Positions 32,665 to 41,799 of a stretch of 64,000 nucleotides of DNA are shown in pieces. Location of the stretch: assembly GCA_934168305.1 (NCBI GenBank), contig CAKPNF010000007.1:1-64000 (forward strand), in the 5' to 3' direction. This DNA comes from an uncultured Clostridia bacterium. GTDB lineage: Bacteria; Bacillota; Clostridia; TANB77; CAG-508. How positions within the stretch are numbered: position 1 is the stretch's first letter; the number at the start of each line of letters is the position of its first letter. The notes below the pieces were generated by a model. The model worked only from the letters and a program-made list of their open reading frames with translations. It searched no databases and was not told where the DNA came from. The translations under genes and the position numbers were made by a program.

Positions 32665-33780
32665 TTACTTAAAATTTTCTGGATTCAAATTAATTAAATC
32701 TGGATGTACGAAAATACCATCTTTTCTAATTAAGACATTATCAAAGTAAATTTCGCCACCTCCAAATTTCGGTGTTTGGATACATACAAGATCCCAATGT
32801 AAAGCCGATTGATTTCCATTAGGTGCAGTTTTGTAACAATGACCAGGAGTGAGATGAAAAGAACCACTGATTTTTTCATCAAACAATGTATCCTTTATAG
32901 GTAATGTTACAAATGGATTTACACCAAGAGAAAACTCACCAATATATCGCGAGCCTTCATCTGTATCTAAAATGTCATTCAACATTTTGGAATTATTAGA
33001 TGTAGCTTTAACAATTTTACCATTATCAAATTCAAACCGGATATTGTCGAAATTGATACCATTTTGTATACTAGGAGTATTATAACTAATAAATCCATTA
33101 ATGGAGTCTTTTACTGGTGCAGTATACACTTCTCCATCAGGGATATTTCTTTTGCCAAAGCATGGTACAACATTAATATTTTTTATTGAAAATTTTAAGT
33201 CTGTTCCAGGACCAATAATATGAACAGAATCTGTTTTTTTCATTAGTTCAACTAAAGGTTCCATTGCTTTTGACAATTTATTATAATCCATTGTACATAC
33301 TGCAAAATAAAAATCTTCAAATCTTGTAGTGCTCATATTTGCAGCTTGTGCAAAATTTGGAGTAGGATATCTTAAAATAACCCATTTTGTGTTGTTTACT
33401 CTCTCTTCTGAATGAACTGGTAAATTGTATATTTTATTATACATTTCCATTTTATCAGAAGGGATATCCGATAATTCTGTTGCATTATCGTTACATCTTA
33501 TACCGATGTAACAATCCATCTGCTTCATTTCCAGTAAAGATAAGTTTGTCATTATTCTAATTTGTTCTTCATCACACTTAAATAAAATTTCTCGAAGAAA
33601 TTTAGAATTAAAGCAATGAAAGAATGGAACACCACCTGCATCATAAATAGTTCGAATAAGTTCTTGAACTAAAGAATCTGCACCTGAGCCATTGTAATCA
33701 ATATAGACTTTTTCACCAGGTCTAAGTGCAATTGAATGATGAACTAAGGTTTCTGCTAATTTTTTAATCCGTTGATCCAT
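32665..33780 (-). CDS. M29-family aminopeptidase
   Basis: The 371-residue protein is a thermophilic-type metalloaminopeptidase (AmpS/AmpT/PepS). It starts MDQRIKKLAETLVHHSI, carries GPGTDLKFSI and DGEVYTAPVKDSINGFI, and has HLTPGHCYKTAPNGNQSALHWDLV with the metal-binding histidines and aspartate. Two metal ions are expected. AGGAGGT precedes the ATG. Its arginine codons are unusual for this region: two CGG (codon 4 at 33771-33769 and one at 33039-33037) plus several CGA. Elsewhere AGA dominates. This suggests that the gene was acquired from another lineage. Here CGG is plainly read as arginine in frame. Confidence 0.9.
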   Translation of the reverse strand: MDQRIKKLAETLVHHSIALRPGEKVYIDYNGSGADSLVQELIRTIYDAGGVPFFHCFNSKFLREILFKCDEEQIRIMTNLSLLEMKQMDCYIGIRCNDNATELSDIPSDKMEMYNKIYNLPVHSEERVNNTKWVILRYPTPNFAQAANMSTTRFEDFYFAVCTMDYNKLSKAMEPLVELMKKTDSVHIIGPGTDLKFSIKNINVVPCFGKRNIPDGEVYTAPVKDSINGFISYNTPSIQNGINFDNIRFEFDNGKIVKATSNNSKMLNDILDTDEGSRYIGEFSLGVNPFVTLPIKDTLFDEKISGSFHLTPGHCYKTAPNGNQSALHWDLVCIQTPKFGGGEIYFDNVLIRKDGIFVHPDLINLNPENFK

Positions 33781-33907
33781 AATGTTACCTCCTAAAATTT
33801 TAGAATAGTTAATAGTTACAAATTATGTATACCATAATAGCATATTAATCATACAAAGTCAATAAAAATAATCCAAGTTTAGAAAAAAATAAAAAAACTA
33901 AATTTCG

Positions 33908-33982
33908 GGGATATTCTTAAATTGGTCGTGAACCATTGGGGACGACCCCAATGGTTCACACAGCCAATTCAAGAACGTCCCC
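33908..33982. repeat. Two-level nested palindrome
   Basis: The inner perfect palindrome has GTGAACCATTGGGG and CCCCAATGGTTCAC arms (14 bp) around ACGA. It is enclosed by a second pair, GGGGATATTCTTAAATTGG and inverted GGGGACGTTCTTGAATTGG. A further AATGGTTCAA follows on the right. It lies between the holin-like gene and the M29 gene, both on the minus strand. It would form a cruciform or a long RNA hairpin, perhaps ending the holin transcript. A related palindrome lies at 51065-51094. Confidence 0.85.
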
Positions 33983-34001
33983 AATGGTTCAATCATTTTT
34001 C

Positions 34002-34373
34002 CTACATTGTTTGATTTCCTGGTAATAAATAATCAATAACACCATAAATTAAAGCACCAATTATAGCAGCAATCCATGATATAGAATATCCAGCTACAAA
34101 AAATTGAGTTACATATAAAGTAATAGCGGCTAATGCAAAACCTACAAAGCCTTTACCGAATGGGCTTGCATGTAGACCTGTAAACTTAGTAACTAAATAA
34201 TCTATAACTGTTAAAACAACAGCAGCTATAACTAAAGTCCAAATATTATTAATTGTAAATCCAGGTGTAAAAAATGCAGTAATAGCTAAAACGACAGCGG
34301 CAGCAATTAATCTTCCAACTATTTGCCATACTGTAGAACTACCATTTTCACTTCTTGTTTGTGAATTTGACAT
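34002..34373 (-). CDS. Holin-like small membrane protein (phage holin family)
   Basis: The 123-residue protein has four membrane spans with little between them: IAAAVVLAITAFFTPGFTI, WTLVIAAVVLTVIDYL, GFALAAITLYVTQFFVAG, and IAAIIGALIYGVIDYLLPG. This is the layout of the phage-holin-family membrane proteins found on many Firmicutes chromosomes (PF04020-like), whose role outside phage is unknown. The open frame extends upstream, but the ATG chosen is preceded by AAGGAGG. There are no phage genes nearby, so a prophage remnant is unlikely. Confidence 0.8.
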   Translation of the reverse strand: MSNSQTRSENGSSTVWQIVGRLIAAAVVLAITAFFTPGFTINNIWTLVIAAVVLTVIDYLVTKFTGLHASPFGKGFVGFALAAITLYVTQFFVAGYSISWIAAIIGALIYGVIDYLLPGNQTM

Positions 34374-34542
34374 ATAGAAAACCTCCTTAGATTTCAAAAA
34401 TTTTAATGTAAAATTAAATTTGTTTTTCAAGGCTCTAAAATTATTATTCACGAATTTAAAAATAATATTCAAAAATATAAGTATAAAAAAGTTAATTTTT
34501 GTAAAAAATAAAATAAAAAATTAATTTAAAGAGGTTTATATA

Positions 34543-35214
34543 ATGTTAATTACTTTTTTTAGATCAATATTAATATACATATTTGTTTTAGTTGTTATGA
34601 GATTAATGGGAAAAAGAGAAATAGGACAACTTCAGCCATTTGAACTTGCAATAGCAATTATGATAGCAGACTTAGCATCAATTCCAATGACAGACCCTGG
34701 AATCCCAATATCAAATGGAATAATATCCATACTAGGACTATTAGTAATGCACCTAATAATATCTATAATAAATATGAAAAGCATGAAAGCAAGAGAAATT
34801 ATATGTGGAAGGCCAACTATTTTGATATATCGAGGAAAAATTGATGAAAAAGCACTAAAAAAAGAAAGATTTACAATAAATGAATTAGAAGAAAGACTTA
34901 GAGGAAATAATGTCACAAGCTTAGGAGATGTAGAATACGCAATTTTAGAAACAAGTGGACAAGTTACAGTAATACAAAAACCAGAAAAAAGAAATACAAT
35001 ACCAGAAGATTTTAATATAGTTCCTGAATATGAAGGAATTCCATATGATTTAGTTATTGATGGAAAAATAATGTATGATAATTTAAAAGCTTTAGGTAAA
35101 AACAGAGAGTGGTTAAAAAAACAAGTAGAAAAATTTAAAATAAAACCAGAAGATGCTCTTGTTGTTACTTATGATGGAAAAGGACAAATTTTCTGCCAAA
35201 AGAAAGAAAATTAG
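34543..35214 (+). CDS. DUF421 membrane protein (YetF/YrbG-like)
   Basis: The 223-residue protein has three N-terminal membrane spans (residues 1-80; VVMRLMGKREIGQLQPFELA) and a cytoplasmic alpha/beta domain with GRPTILIYRGKIDEKALKKE and GDVEYAILETSGQ. This is the DUF421 family, found often in spore formers; YetF of Bacillus is a spore-associated member. The biochemical role is not established. AGAGG precedes the ATG. The DUF4363 gene follows after 9 bases. The two families are often paired, so their products may work together. Confidence 0.88.
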   Translation: MLITFFRSILIYIFVLVVMRLMGKREIGQLQPFELAIAIMIADLASIPMTDPGIPISNGIISILGLLVMHLIISIINMKSMKAREIICGRPTILIYRGKIDEKALKKERFTINELEERLRGNNVTSLGDVEYAILETSGQVTVIQKPEKRNTIPEDFNIVPEYEGIPYDLVIDGKIMYDNLKALGKNREWLKKQVEKFKIKPEDALVVTYDGKGQIFCQKKEN

Positions 35215-35223
35215 GAGGAATTT

Positions 35224-35619
35224 ATGACCAAGGAATTAATAATTTCTATAATAATTGTAGTTCTAATTTTTATAGGGAACACTATTACTGAGAATTATAC
35301 ACAAGAATCTATTGATGAAACAACAAAAAAATTAGTAATATTAAGAGAAGAGATAATAAAGAATGAAAATGAAATAGATACAGAGGCTTCTTTAAAAAAA
35401 ATGGAAGAGATAAATAAGAATTGGGATAATAGATGTGAAAAATTAGCATATTATATTGAACATGATGAGTTGGAAAAAGTCAAAACAGAGCTAACAGGAC
35501 TAAAAGGATATATTGAAAAAGAAGAATATTCAGAAGCAGTTCCAGAATTAGATAGAAGTGTATATATTTTGGAACATATTAAAGATAAAACAGCTTTAAA
35601 TTTGAAAAATATATTTTAA
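35224..35619 (+). CDS. DUF4363 membrane-anchored protein
   Basis: The 131-residue protein has one N-terminal span (ELIISIIIVVLIFIGNTI) followed by an extracytoplasmic helical domain (residues about 25-131). This fits the DUF4363 family. GWDNRCEKLAYYIEHDEL-like spacing (NWDNRCEKLAYYIEHDE) is its best-conserved part. AGGAGG precedes the ATG. It is the partner of the DUF421 gene just upstream and ends at a bidirectional terminator. Confidence 0.8.
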   Translation: MTKELIISIIIVVLIFIGNTITENYTQESIDETTKKLVILREEIIKNENEIDTEASLKKMEEINKNWDNRCEKLAYYIEHDELEKVKTELTGLKGYIEKEEYSEAVPELDRSVYILEHIKDKTALNLKNIF

Positions 35620-35630
35620 AATAAATTTAA

Positions 35631-35665
35631 AAAATAGGAATTTGGGCGTCCCAAATTCCTATTTT
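35631..35665. terminator. Perfect palindromic terminator between DUF4363 and the Lon-like gene
   Basis: AAAATAGGAATTTGGG and CCCAAATTCCTATTTT form a 16-bp stem with a 3-base loop (CGT). It has T-rich flanks on both strands and overlaps the stop codon of the minus-strand gene. Confidence 0.9.
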
Positions 35666-38049
35666 AAACTTTCACTAACTTTAGCATACTTTTTAAGTTT
35701 TTCATAAACAAGGTAATTAACAGTACCAGCAGGGAAATGACCATTTCTATCTTTCTTACCTGCGGGAACACCAGTCAAAACTTCGATACCTTCCTCAATT
35801 GTAGAAACTGCATAAACATGAAATAAGCCATCTTTAACAGCAGAAACAATTTCATCAGAAAGTTGTAAATTATCAACATTTTGAACAGGAATCATAACAC
35901 CATGTTCACCAGTCAAACCACGCATTTTGCATATTTGGAAATAACCCTCAATTTTTTCATTAACGCCACCGATAGGTTGTATTTGACCCTTTTGATTTAC
36001 AGAACCAGTAACAGCTATAGATTGATTAATAGGAATTTCAGAAAGACTAGAAAGTAATCCATAAAGTTCTGTACTAGATGCACTATCTCCATCAACACCA
36101 TTATATAATTGTTCAAAACAAATACTTGCAGTTAAACATAATGGTATATCTTGTGCAAACATTTCTCCTAAATAACCAGTTAAAATTAATACACCTTTTG
36201 AATGAGTAGAACCAGAAAGCTCAACTTCTCTTTCAATATTAACAATTCCATTTTTTCCAGTATATGTGTTAACCGTAATTTTAGCAGGTTTCCCAAAAGA
36301 ATAATCTCCAATTGTCATAATAGTTAAACCATTTAATGTACCAATTTCAAAACCAGTTGTATTAATCAATAATGAATTATCTCTTATCATTTCCATATAT
36401 TTAGAATCAAATTTTTTAACTCTTTCAATTCTTTCGGCTAAAGCTTTATCAACAAACTCAGCAGTAACTATTTTAGATTTTGACATTTTAGCCCAAGTTG
36501 CGGCTTCACCAGCTACTTTAATTAAGTCATCAAATCTTGTAGATAATTTTTTATGGCTACCGGCAAGTTTTGATGCATATTCAATTAATCTTGCCATAGC
36601 ACCTTTATCTAGGTGAGGAAGTTGCTCAGCTTCACAGAATCCATGGATTATTTGAGCTAATTTATTTGCATTTTCTTTATTAAGTGGTGCATCATCTTCA
36701 AATTCAACTTTAATTTTAAATAATTTTCTAAAATCAGAGTCCATAGCTAAAAGCGTTTGATAAATATTAGCATTTCCTATTAAAATAACTTTTAAATCCA
36801 ATGGAATAGGTTCAGGTTTCAAAGAAACCATAACCATTGATGCACGTTGCTCCGTAGCATTTTCTATACTAATTTCTTTTACTCTTAGAGCTTTCTTTAA
36901 AGCTTCATAACATATACTATTTTGCAATAAATCTTTTGCTTGAAAAATTATATATCCACCATTTGCTTGTTGTAGAAGACCAGGTTTTAACATAGTATGG
37001 TCTGTTTTTAAAGAACCATAATAATTTTCATATTCAAGTGAACCAAATATATTATGATAAGAATAGTTTGAATCCATTATAACTGGAGTACCTTCACGAT
37101 TTGAGTTATCAACAAAAAGATTAACTCTATAATTTAAAGAAGGATCTTGTTTTTTATTTACAGGGTTTACTTGTTGTTGTTTTTCCTTTTCTTTATCTTC
37201 GTCAACAAAATAAGAAACATTTTTTAAAACATCTTGTTTAACATCATTTAAAAATTTTGTTATTTTTTTATTTCTTTTAAATTTTGATTTTAAATAATTA
37301 ATATGAACATTTATTGTAAGAAGAGCAATATTTGATTGCCATTCAGATATTTTTTTATCTGATTGTCTTTCTATGTTTTTAATTTGTTCAATAGCTTCCA
37401 TAATTTGAGATTGAACAATAACAGATTTTTCTTCATATTCTTGTTTTATAGAATTATCCAATTTATCAAATTCTTCTTCATCAATGGCTTTTCCATTTAC
37501 AACAGGCATCATATAAATACCACTTTGAGAAGATTTAACTTGAAAATTATGCTTTGAAGCATCTACATTTAATTTATCTAATATGCTAGAACGTTTTTCT
37601 TCAAATTCTTGTTTAAGCAAAGCTTTTTCTTTTTCGAAATCATCTGCATTAAATGTCTTTTTTATATCTTTTTTTACTTCTAAAATAAAACCATCCATAG
37701 CATCTTTAAATTCTTTACCTTGACCTGCAGGTAATGAAACTGCTATAGGCTCATTTGGATTATTAAAATTATAAATATAACACCAATCATTAGGAGTTTT
37801 TTGCTTTTTAGATATAGTATCTAAATAATTTTTGGTATACATAGTTTTACCAACACCACTAGGCCCTTCAATATAAAGATTATAACCTTTTACATCAACT
37901 TGTAAACCAAATTCTAAGGCTTTTATTCCTCTTTCTTGACCAATTCCAGTTGTGATATTTGATAATTCAGCTGTTGTATCAAAATTAAATATGTCATTAT
38001 CGCATGTCATTTTTAAATCTTTAAATTTTAATTCATTTTTATTTTTCAT
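35659..38049 (-). CDS. Lon-like ATP-dependent protease
   Basis: The 796-residue protein belongs to the Lon-related group with an AAA_32 domain. The P-loop GPSGVGKT is near residue 60. A long helical insert follows (about residues 130-290), then sensor regions and a C-terminal Lon-type protease domain. The serine of GDSASS near residue 655 and the lysine of GVNEKIEGY near residue 700 form the Ser-Lys dyad. It has neither the LonA N-domain nor the LonB membrane spans. It probably degrades unfolded proteins, but its substrates are unknown. The start follows GGAGGC. It is a single gene, divergent from the TetR gene. Confidence 0.9.
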   Translation of the reverse strand: MKNKNELKFKDLKMTCDNDIFNFDTTAELSNITTGIGQERGIKALEFGLQVDVKGYNLYIEGPSGVGKTMYTKNYLDTISKKQKTPNDWCYIYNFNNPNEPIAVSLPAGQGKEFKDAMDGFILEVKKDIKKTFNADDFEKEKALLKQEFEEKRSSILDKLNVDASKHNFQVKSSQSGIYMMPVVNGKAIDEEEFDKLDNSIKQEYEEKSVIVQSQIMEAIEQIKNIERQSDKKISEWQSNIALLTINVHINYLKSKFKRNKKITKFLNDVKQDVLKNVSYFVDEDKEKEKQQQVNPVNKKQDPSLNYRVNLFVDNSNREGTPVIMDSNYSYHNIFGSLEYENYYGSLKTDHTMLKPGLLQQANGGYIIFQAKDLLQNSICYEALKKALRVKEISIENATEQRASMVMVSLKPEPIPLDLKVILIGNANIYQTLLAMDSDFRKLFKIKVEFEDDAPLNKENANKLAQIIHGFCEAEQLPHLDKGAMARLIEYASKLAGSHKKLSTRFDDLIKVAGEAATWAKMSKSKIVTAEFVDKALAERIERVKKFDSKYMEMIRDNSLLINTTGFEIGTLNGLTIMTIGDYSFGKPAKITVNTYTGKNGIVNIEREVELSGSTHSKGVLILTGYLGEMFAQDIPLCLTASICFEQLYNGVDGDSASSTELYGLLSSLSEIPINQSIAVTGSVNQKGQIQPIGGVNEKIEGYFQICKMRGLTGEHGVMIPVQNVDNLQLSDEIVSAVKDGLFHVYAVSTIEEGIEVLTGVPAGKKDRNGHFPAGTVNYLVYEKLKKYAKVSESLK

Positions 38050-38271
38050 TAGTTTGCCTCCAAAATTTTTTTCTTTTAGTGTTTACATTTTTTTGTATTT
38101 TATTTATTAATGATATTTTATATTAGTTGTTGAATTTTGTAAAGATTTGTAGTGAAATTATTTTAATAAAAAAATTATAGCAAAAAAATTATACTACTTA
38201 TTCAATTTATAAAAAATATTGCAAAAATTTTTTTATAAATATATAATATGAATAGAATGGAGTGAACAAAT

Positions 38272-38844
38272 ATGAATAAAACAAAAAGAAAAATATTTGA
38301 AACATCAATGAAATTATTTGCGGAAAAAGGATATGATGCAACTAGTATAGAAGAAATAACAGCAACGGTAGGTGTAGCTAAAGGAACATTATATTATCAT
38401 TTCTCAAGTAAAGAAGAAATATTTAACTTTTTAATAGCGGAAGGCATAAAATTACTACAAAATAGCATAGATATAAAAACAGAAAAATTAGATAATTATA
38501 TAGATAAAATAAAAGCAATAGTGCTAATAGAAATAAAAATAGTTAATAAATATGAAGATTTTATAACAATATTATTAAGTCAATTTTATGGTAAAGAAGC
38601 AAGAAATCAAATGTGTCAAAAATATGTCTATGAATATATAAACAAAATCGAAAAAATAGTTGAAGAAGGAATGAACGCAGGACAAATAAAAAAAGGAGAC
38701 TCAAAAGCAATAGCATCAGAAATATATGCTCTAATCGCTTCTACATTGGTTTATAAAATGAAAAATAAAAAAGATATAGATGTAATTAAATTGTACAAGG
38801 AGTTTGAAAACACAATTATCCAAGGAATAACAGTAAAAAAATAA
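38272..38844 (+). CDS. TetR/AcrR-family regulator
   Basis: The 190-residue protein has a canonical N-terminal helix-turn-helix (residues about 5-50): FETSMKLFAEKGYDATSIEE, then GVAKGTLYYHFSSKEEIF. The C-terminal ligand-binding helices show no recognisable specificity. AATGGAGTG precedes the ATG. It is divergent from the Lon-like gene across about 220 AT-rich bases, which would be the natural place for its operator; I see no convincing palindrome there. Confidence 0.9.
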   Translation: MNKTKRKIFETSMKLFAEKGYDATSIEEITATVGVAKGTLYYHFSSKEEIFNFLIAEGIKLLQNSIDIKTEKLDNYIDKIKAIVLIEIKIVNKYEDFITILLSQFYGKEARNQMCQKYVYEYINKIEKIVEEGMNAGQIKKGDSKAIASEIYALIASTLVYKMKNKKDIDVIKLYKEFENTIIQGITVKK

Positions 38845-38986
38845 ATTGTTACAAAAAAGTAATATTTTTGTAACAAAAATGTAAAATAAAAAAATTACAA
38901 TACTATTGTAGTTTTTTGTTTTATATTGTATAATTATAAGGAAAACAGTAAAAGCAATAAAGCGTAAGTTAAGGAGGTTGTTTACA

Positions 38987-39835
38987 ATGTCTAGATCTGG
39001 CATAGTAAACGTGAGAATGGTAATCACGGAAGAAAAAATATTATCTAATATAGAAAAAGTTCAAAAAATGATAAATCCTAATAGCAAAAAACAAATTGTG
39101 CAATTAGAAGAGGATACATATTTTAAAGATTTAATAGAATCAATAAAAGCATATTTAATTGAATATCCTAAAAAAAAGAATTTTCCAAGTAGCGTATATA
39201 AAGCTGCCTACGGATTAGTCGAATTTGCTACAAACCAATTTGAAGAAAATACAAAAAAAATAGAAGAATTAATTAGACAAAGAGAACAAAATATTTCTTT
39301 AGCAGGACAACTAAAAGAATTAATTGAAACTGTAGACAATAAAGAAGATGATTGGAAAAACAAAGTAAAAAATGCAGAATCAAATTTTTCAGAAGATATA
39401 ATAGATACGCTAAATATAGTTGGTAAATGCAAAGGCAAAAAATCACAAAACTATATAGATGCTATGAAATTATTAAATGCTAGAGTAAATAATCTAGAAT
39501 CAAACCTACATATTGAAATAGATATGGAAAGAATAGAAGATAGATCAAAAGCATTGAGCTATATAGGAATCGAAGTTGCAGATGCATTAAAAAATATACC
39601 AACACCAGTTGAAGAACCTGAAAAAATAGAAATGGTTGAAGAACAACAAGAAGAAACATTAATTCAAGAACAAGCTCAACAAGAATATAATAACGAAATG
39701 ACATTTGAAGTAAAGCAATCATTATGGCAAAGAATAAAAAATAGCAAAGTAGTAAGAGCTATAAAATATGCATTAAAAATAAGAGTTGTTTTACAATATC
39801 CAGCACTTCCAGAAGGAAGAGAAGAAAATTATTAA
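38987..39835 (+). CDS. Unknown 282-residue protein with coiled-coil and acidic region
   Basis: I do not recognise a family. The N-terminal 230 residues are helical and charged, with an ordered-looking part FPSSVYKAAYGLVEFATNQF and then a coiled-coil stretch. An acidic, glutamine/glutamate-rich linker follows (about residues 205-240). A basic C-terminal end (QSLWQRIKNSKVVRAIKYAL, about 240-265) could be amphipathic and touch the membrane or nucleic acid. AAGGAGG precedes the ATG; a TTG nine bases upstream is less likely. A palindromic terminator follows four bases after the stop. Confidence 0.65.
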   Translation: MSRSGIVNVRMVITEEKILSNIEKVQKMINPNSKKQIVQLEEDTYFKDLIESIKAYLIEYPKKKNFPSSVYKAAYGLVEFATNQFEENTKKIEELIRQREQNISLAGQLKELIETVDNKEDDWKNKVKNAESNFSEDIIDTLNIVGKCKGKKSQNYIDAMKLLNARVNNLESNLHIEIDMERIEDRSKALSYIGIEVADALKNIPTPVEEPEKIEMVEEQQEETLIQEQAQQEYNNEMTFEVKQSLWQRIKNSKVVRAIKYALKIRVVLQYPALPEGREENY

Positions 39836-39838
39836 AAA

Positions 39839-39871
39839 GAGGGATTAAGGGGCCACCACACCAAATCCCTC
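39839..39871 (+). terminator. 33-bp hairpin sharing its ends with the 518-bp element
   Basis: GAGGGATT and AATCCCTC pair around a GC-rich loop (AAGGGGCCACCACACCA). The left 20 bases match the left end of the element at 18475, and the right 15 match its right end. It looks like a deletion derivative or the empty form of that element, and it also ends transcription of the preceding gene. Confidence 0.8.
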
Positions 39872-40026
39872 TTAAATTTTGAAAAAAGCTTGCATTTTAT
39901 AAAATAATTTGATATAATATTTTGCGTATTAAACACATAAAGCAAGTTTAAAGGGGTGTGCCAAAAATATGGTCCTATTTAGACAGTGAACTTTATGGAA
40001 GTAAAAACAAAAGGGAGGAATTTAAA

Positions 40027-40797
40027 ATGGCAGTAGTTGCAATGAAACAATTACTAGAAGCAGGTGTTCACTTTGGACATCAAACAAGAAGATGGGATCC
40101 TAAAATGGCTGAATATATATTTCAAGCTAGAAATGGAATCCATATAATCGATTTACAAAAAACATCTAAAAAAATCGATGAAGCATATGCTTTCTTAAAA
40201 GAACAAGTAGAAGAAGGAAAAACAGTTTTATTTGTTGGAACAAAAAAACAAGCACAAGAATGTGTTAAAGAAGCAGCAGAAAAATCTGGAATGTACTATG
40301 TTGATCAAAGATGGTTAGGAGGAATGTTAACTAACTTTGGAACAATCAGAACAAGAGTACAAAGATTAAAAGATTTAGAAAAAATGCAAGAAGATGGTAC
40401 ATTTGAAGTGTTACCTAAAAAAGAAGTAATCTTATTAAAGAAAGAAATGGAAAAACTAGAAAAAAATCTAGGTGGAATTAAAGAAATGGAAGAAATTCCA
40501 GGAGTTATATTCTTAGTAGATCCTAAAAAAGAACATATAGCTGTATTAGAAGCTAAAAAATTGGGAATACCAGTAATAGGATTAGTTGATACAAACTGTA
40601 ATCCAGAAGAAGTTGATTACGCTATACCAGGAAATGATGATGCTATAAGAGCTGTTAAATTAATAACAGATGTAATGGCAAATGCTATCATTGAAGGTAA
40701 ACAAGGTGAAAGCTTCGAAGCAGAAGAAGTAGCTGAAGAAGTTTCAGAAGAACCAGCTTCAATGGAAGAAGTAGTAGCAAATAGCGAAGAAGAATAA
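40027..40797 (+). CDS. rpsB: 30S ribosomal protein S2
   Basis: S2 is a late-assembling protein of the small ribosomal subunit. The 256-residue protein starts [20 protein letters not shown], carries [24 protein letters not shown] and [14 protein letters not shown], and ends in an acidic tail. The frame opens further upstream, but the ATG chosen has GGGAGG before it and gives the family's N-terminus. The leader of about 120 bases upstream could be regulatory; I see no named motif. tsf follows, as usual, after a hairpin-rich gap. Confidence 0.96.
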   Translation: MAVVAMKQLLEAGVHFGHQTRRWDPKMAEYIFQARNGIHIIDLQKTSKKIDEAYAFLKEQVEEGKTVLFVGTKKQAQECVKEAAEKSGMYYVDQRWLGGMLTNFGTIRTRVQRLKDLEKMQEDGTFEVLPKKEVILLKKEMEKLEKNLGGIKEMEEIPGVIFLVDPKKEHIAVLEAKKLGIPVIGLVDTNCNPEEVDYAIPGNDDAIRAVKLITDVMANAIIEGKQGESFEAEEVAEEVSEEPASMEEVVANSEEE

Positions 40798-40819
40798 TCA
40801 TAAGATTATATTAAATAAA

Positions 40820-40880
40820 AGAAAGAGCGAGCAACGCTCGTTCGAAAATATTCGGACGGGAATATGCCTGCTCTTTTATT
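40820..40880 (+). promoter_or_regulatory. Hairpin structure between rpsB and tsf
   Basis: An outer stem of AAAGAGC and GCTCTTT encloses small inner hairpins (GAGCAACGCTC and CGAAAATATTCG), followed by TTATTATT. It could be an attenuator that lowers tsf expression relative to rpsB, or an RNA processing site. GC content is high for the region. Confidence 0.55.
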
Positions 40881-40911
40881 ATTATAAAAATTTTAAGGAG
40901 GAAAATAAAAG

Positions 40912-41790
40912 ATGGTAACAGCAAGTTTAGTAAAAGAATTAAGAGAAAAAACAGGAGCAGGAATGATGGACTGCAAAAAAGTTTTAACAGAAACTGACGG
41001 AGACATGGAAAAAGCAATGGACCTATTAAGAGAAAGAGGAATTGCAAAAGCAGCTAAAAAATCAGGAAGAGTAGCAGCAGAAGGATTAGTAGAAGCTTAT
41101 ATATCAGAAGATGGTAAAATAGGAGCTGTAGTAGAAGTAAATTCAGAAACAGACTTTGTTGCAAAAAATGAAGAATTTAAAACATTTGTTATGAATGTTG
41201 CAAAACAAGTTGTAGATAAAAATCCAAAAGATGTTGAAGAATTATTAGCATCACCAGCTGAATTTGAAGAAGGAAAAACAGTTCAAGAAGCATTAATAGG
41301 AAAAATAGCAACAATAGGAGAAAACTTATCAATAAGAAGATTTGTAAGATTTGAATCAGAAGGATTAGTTGCAAAATACATCCATGGAGATGGAAAAATA
41401 GCTGTTTTAGTTAATATGACAAAAGGAACAGAAGATGTAGCAAAAGACATATGCATGCAAATAGCAGCAGCTAGACCTGAATATGTAAAAAGAGATGAAG
41501 TTCCAGCTGAAAGAGTAGAAAAGGAAATGGAAATTCTAAAAGTTCAAACAATGAACGAAGGAAAACCAGAAGCAATAGCTGAAAAAATAGTTCAAGGTAG
41601 AATTGGAAAATTCTATGAGGAAATATGCTTAGTAGATCAAGCTTTTGTAAAAGATCCAAATAAAAAAGTTTCTCAATTATTAACAGAAAAAGATGCAGAA
41701 GTAGTTGCTTTTGCTAGATTTGAAAAAGGTGAAGGAATTGAGAAAAAAGAAGAAAATTTTGCAGAAGAAGTTATGAATCAATTAAAATAA
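40912..41790 (+). CDS. tsf: Elongation factor Ts
   Basis: EF-Ts recharges EF-Tu by exchanging GDP for GTP. The 292-residue protein has the N-terminal UBA-like domain (LVKELREKTGAGMMDCKKVL), the core with VEVNSETDFVAKNEEF (residues about 72-87, contacts with EF-Tu), and the dimerisation domain. AAGGAGG precedes the ATG. It follows rpsB after the structured gap, and a terminator closes the unit. Confidence 0.96.
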   Translation: MVTASLVKELREKTGAGMMDCKKVLTETDGDMEKAMDLLRERGIAKAAKKSGRVAAEGLVEAYISEDGKIGAVVEVNSETDFVAKNEEFKTFVMNVAKQVVDKNPKDVEELLASPAEFEEGKTVQEALIGKIATIGENLSIRRFVRFESEGLVAKYIHGDGKIAVLVNMTKGTEDVAKDICMQIAAARPEYVKRDEVPAERVEKEMEILKVQTMNEGKPEAIAEKIVQGRIGKFYEEICLVDQAFVKDPNKKVSQLLTEKDAEVVAFARFEKGEGIEKKEENFAEEVMNQLK

Positions 41791-41799
41791 TAAAAATTT

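Noticed and set aside
34002..34373. Prophage suggested by a holin-family protein
   Set aside because: No integrase, capsid, tail or lysis partner is nearby. Chromosomal holin-like four-span proteins are common in Firmicutes.
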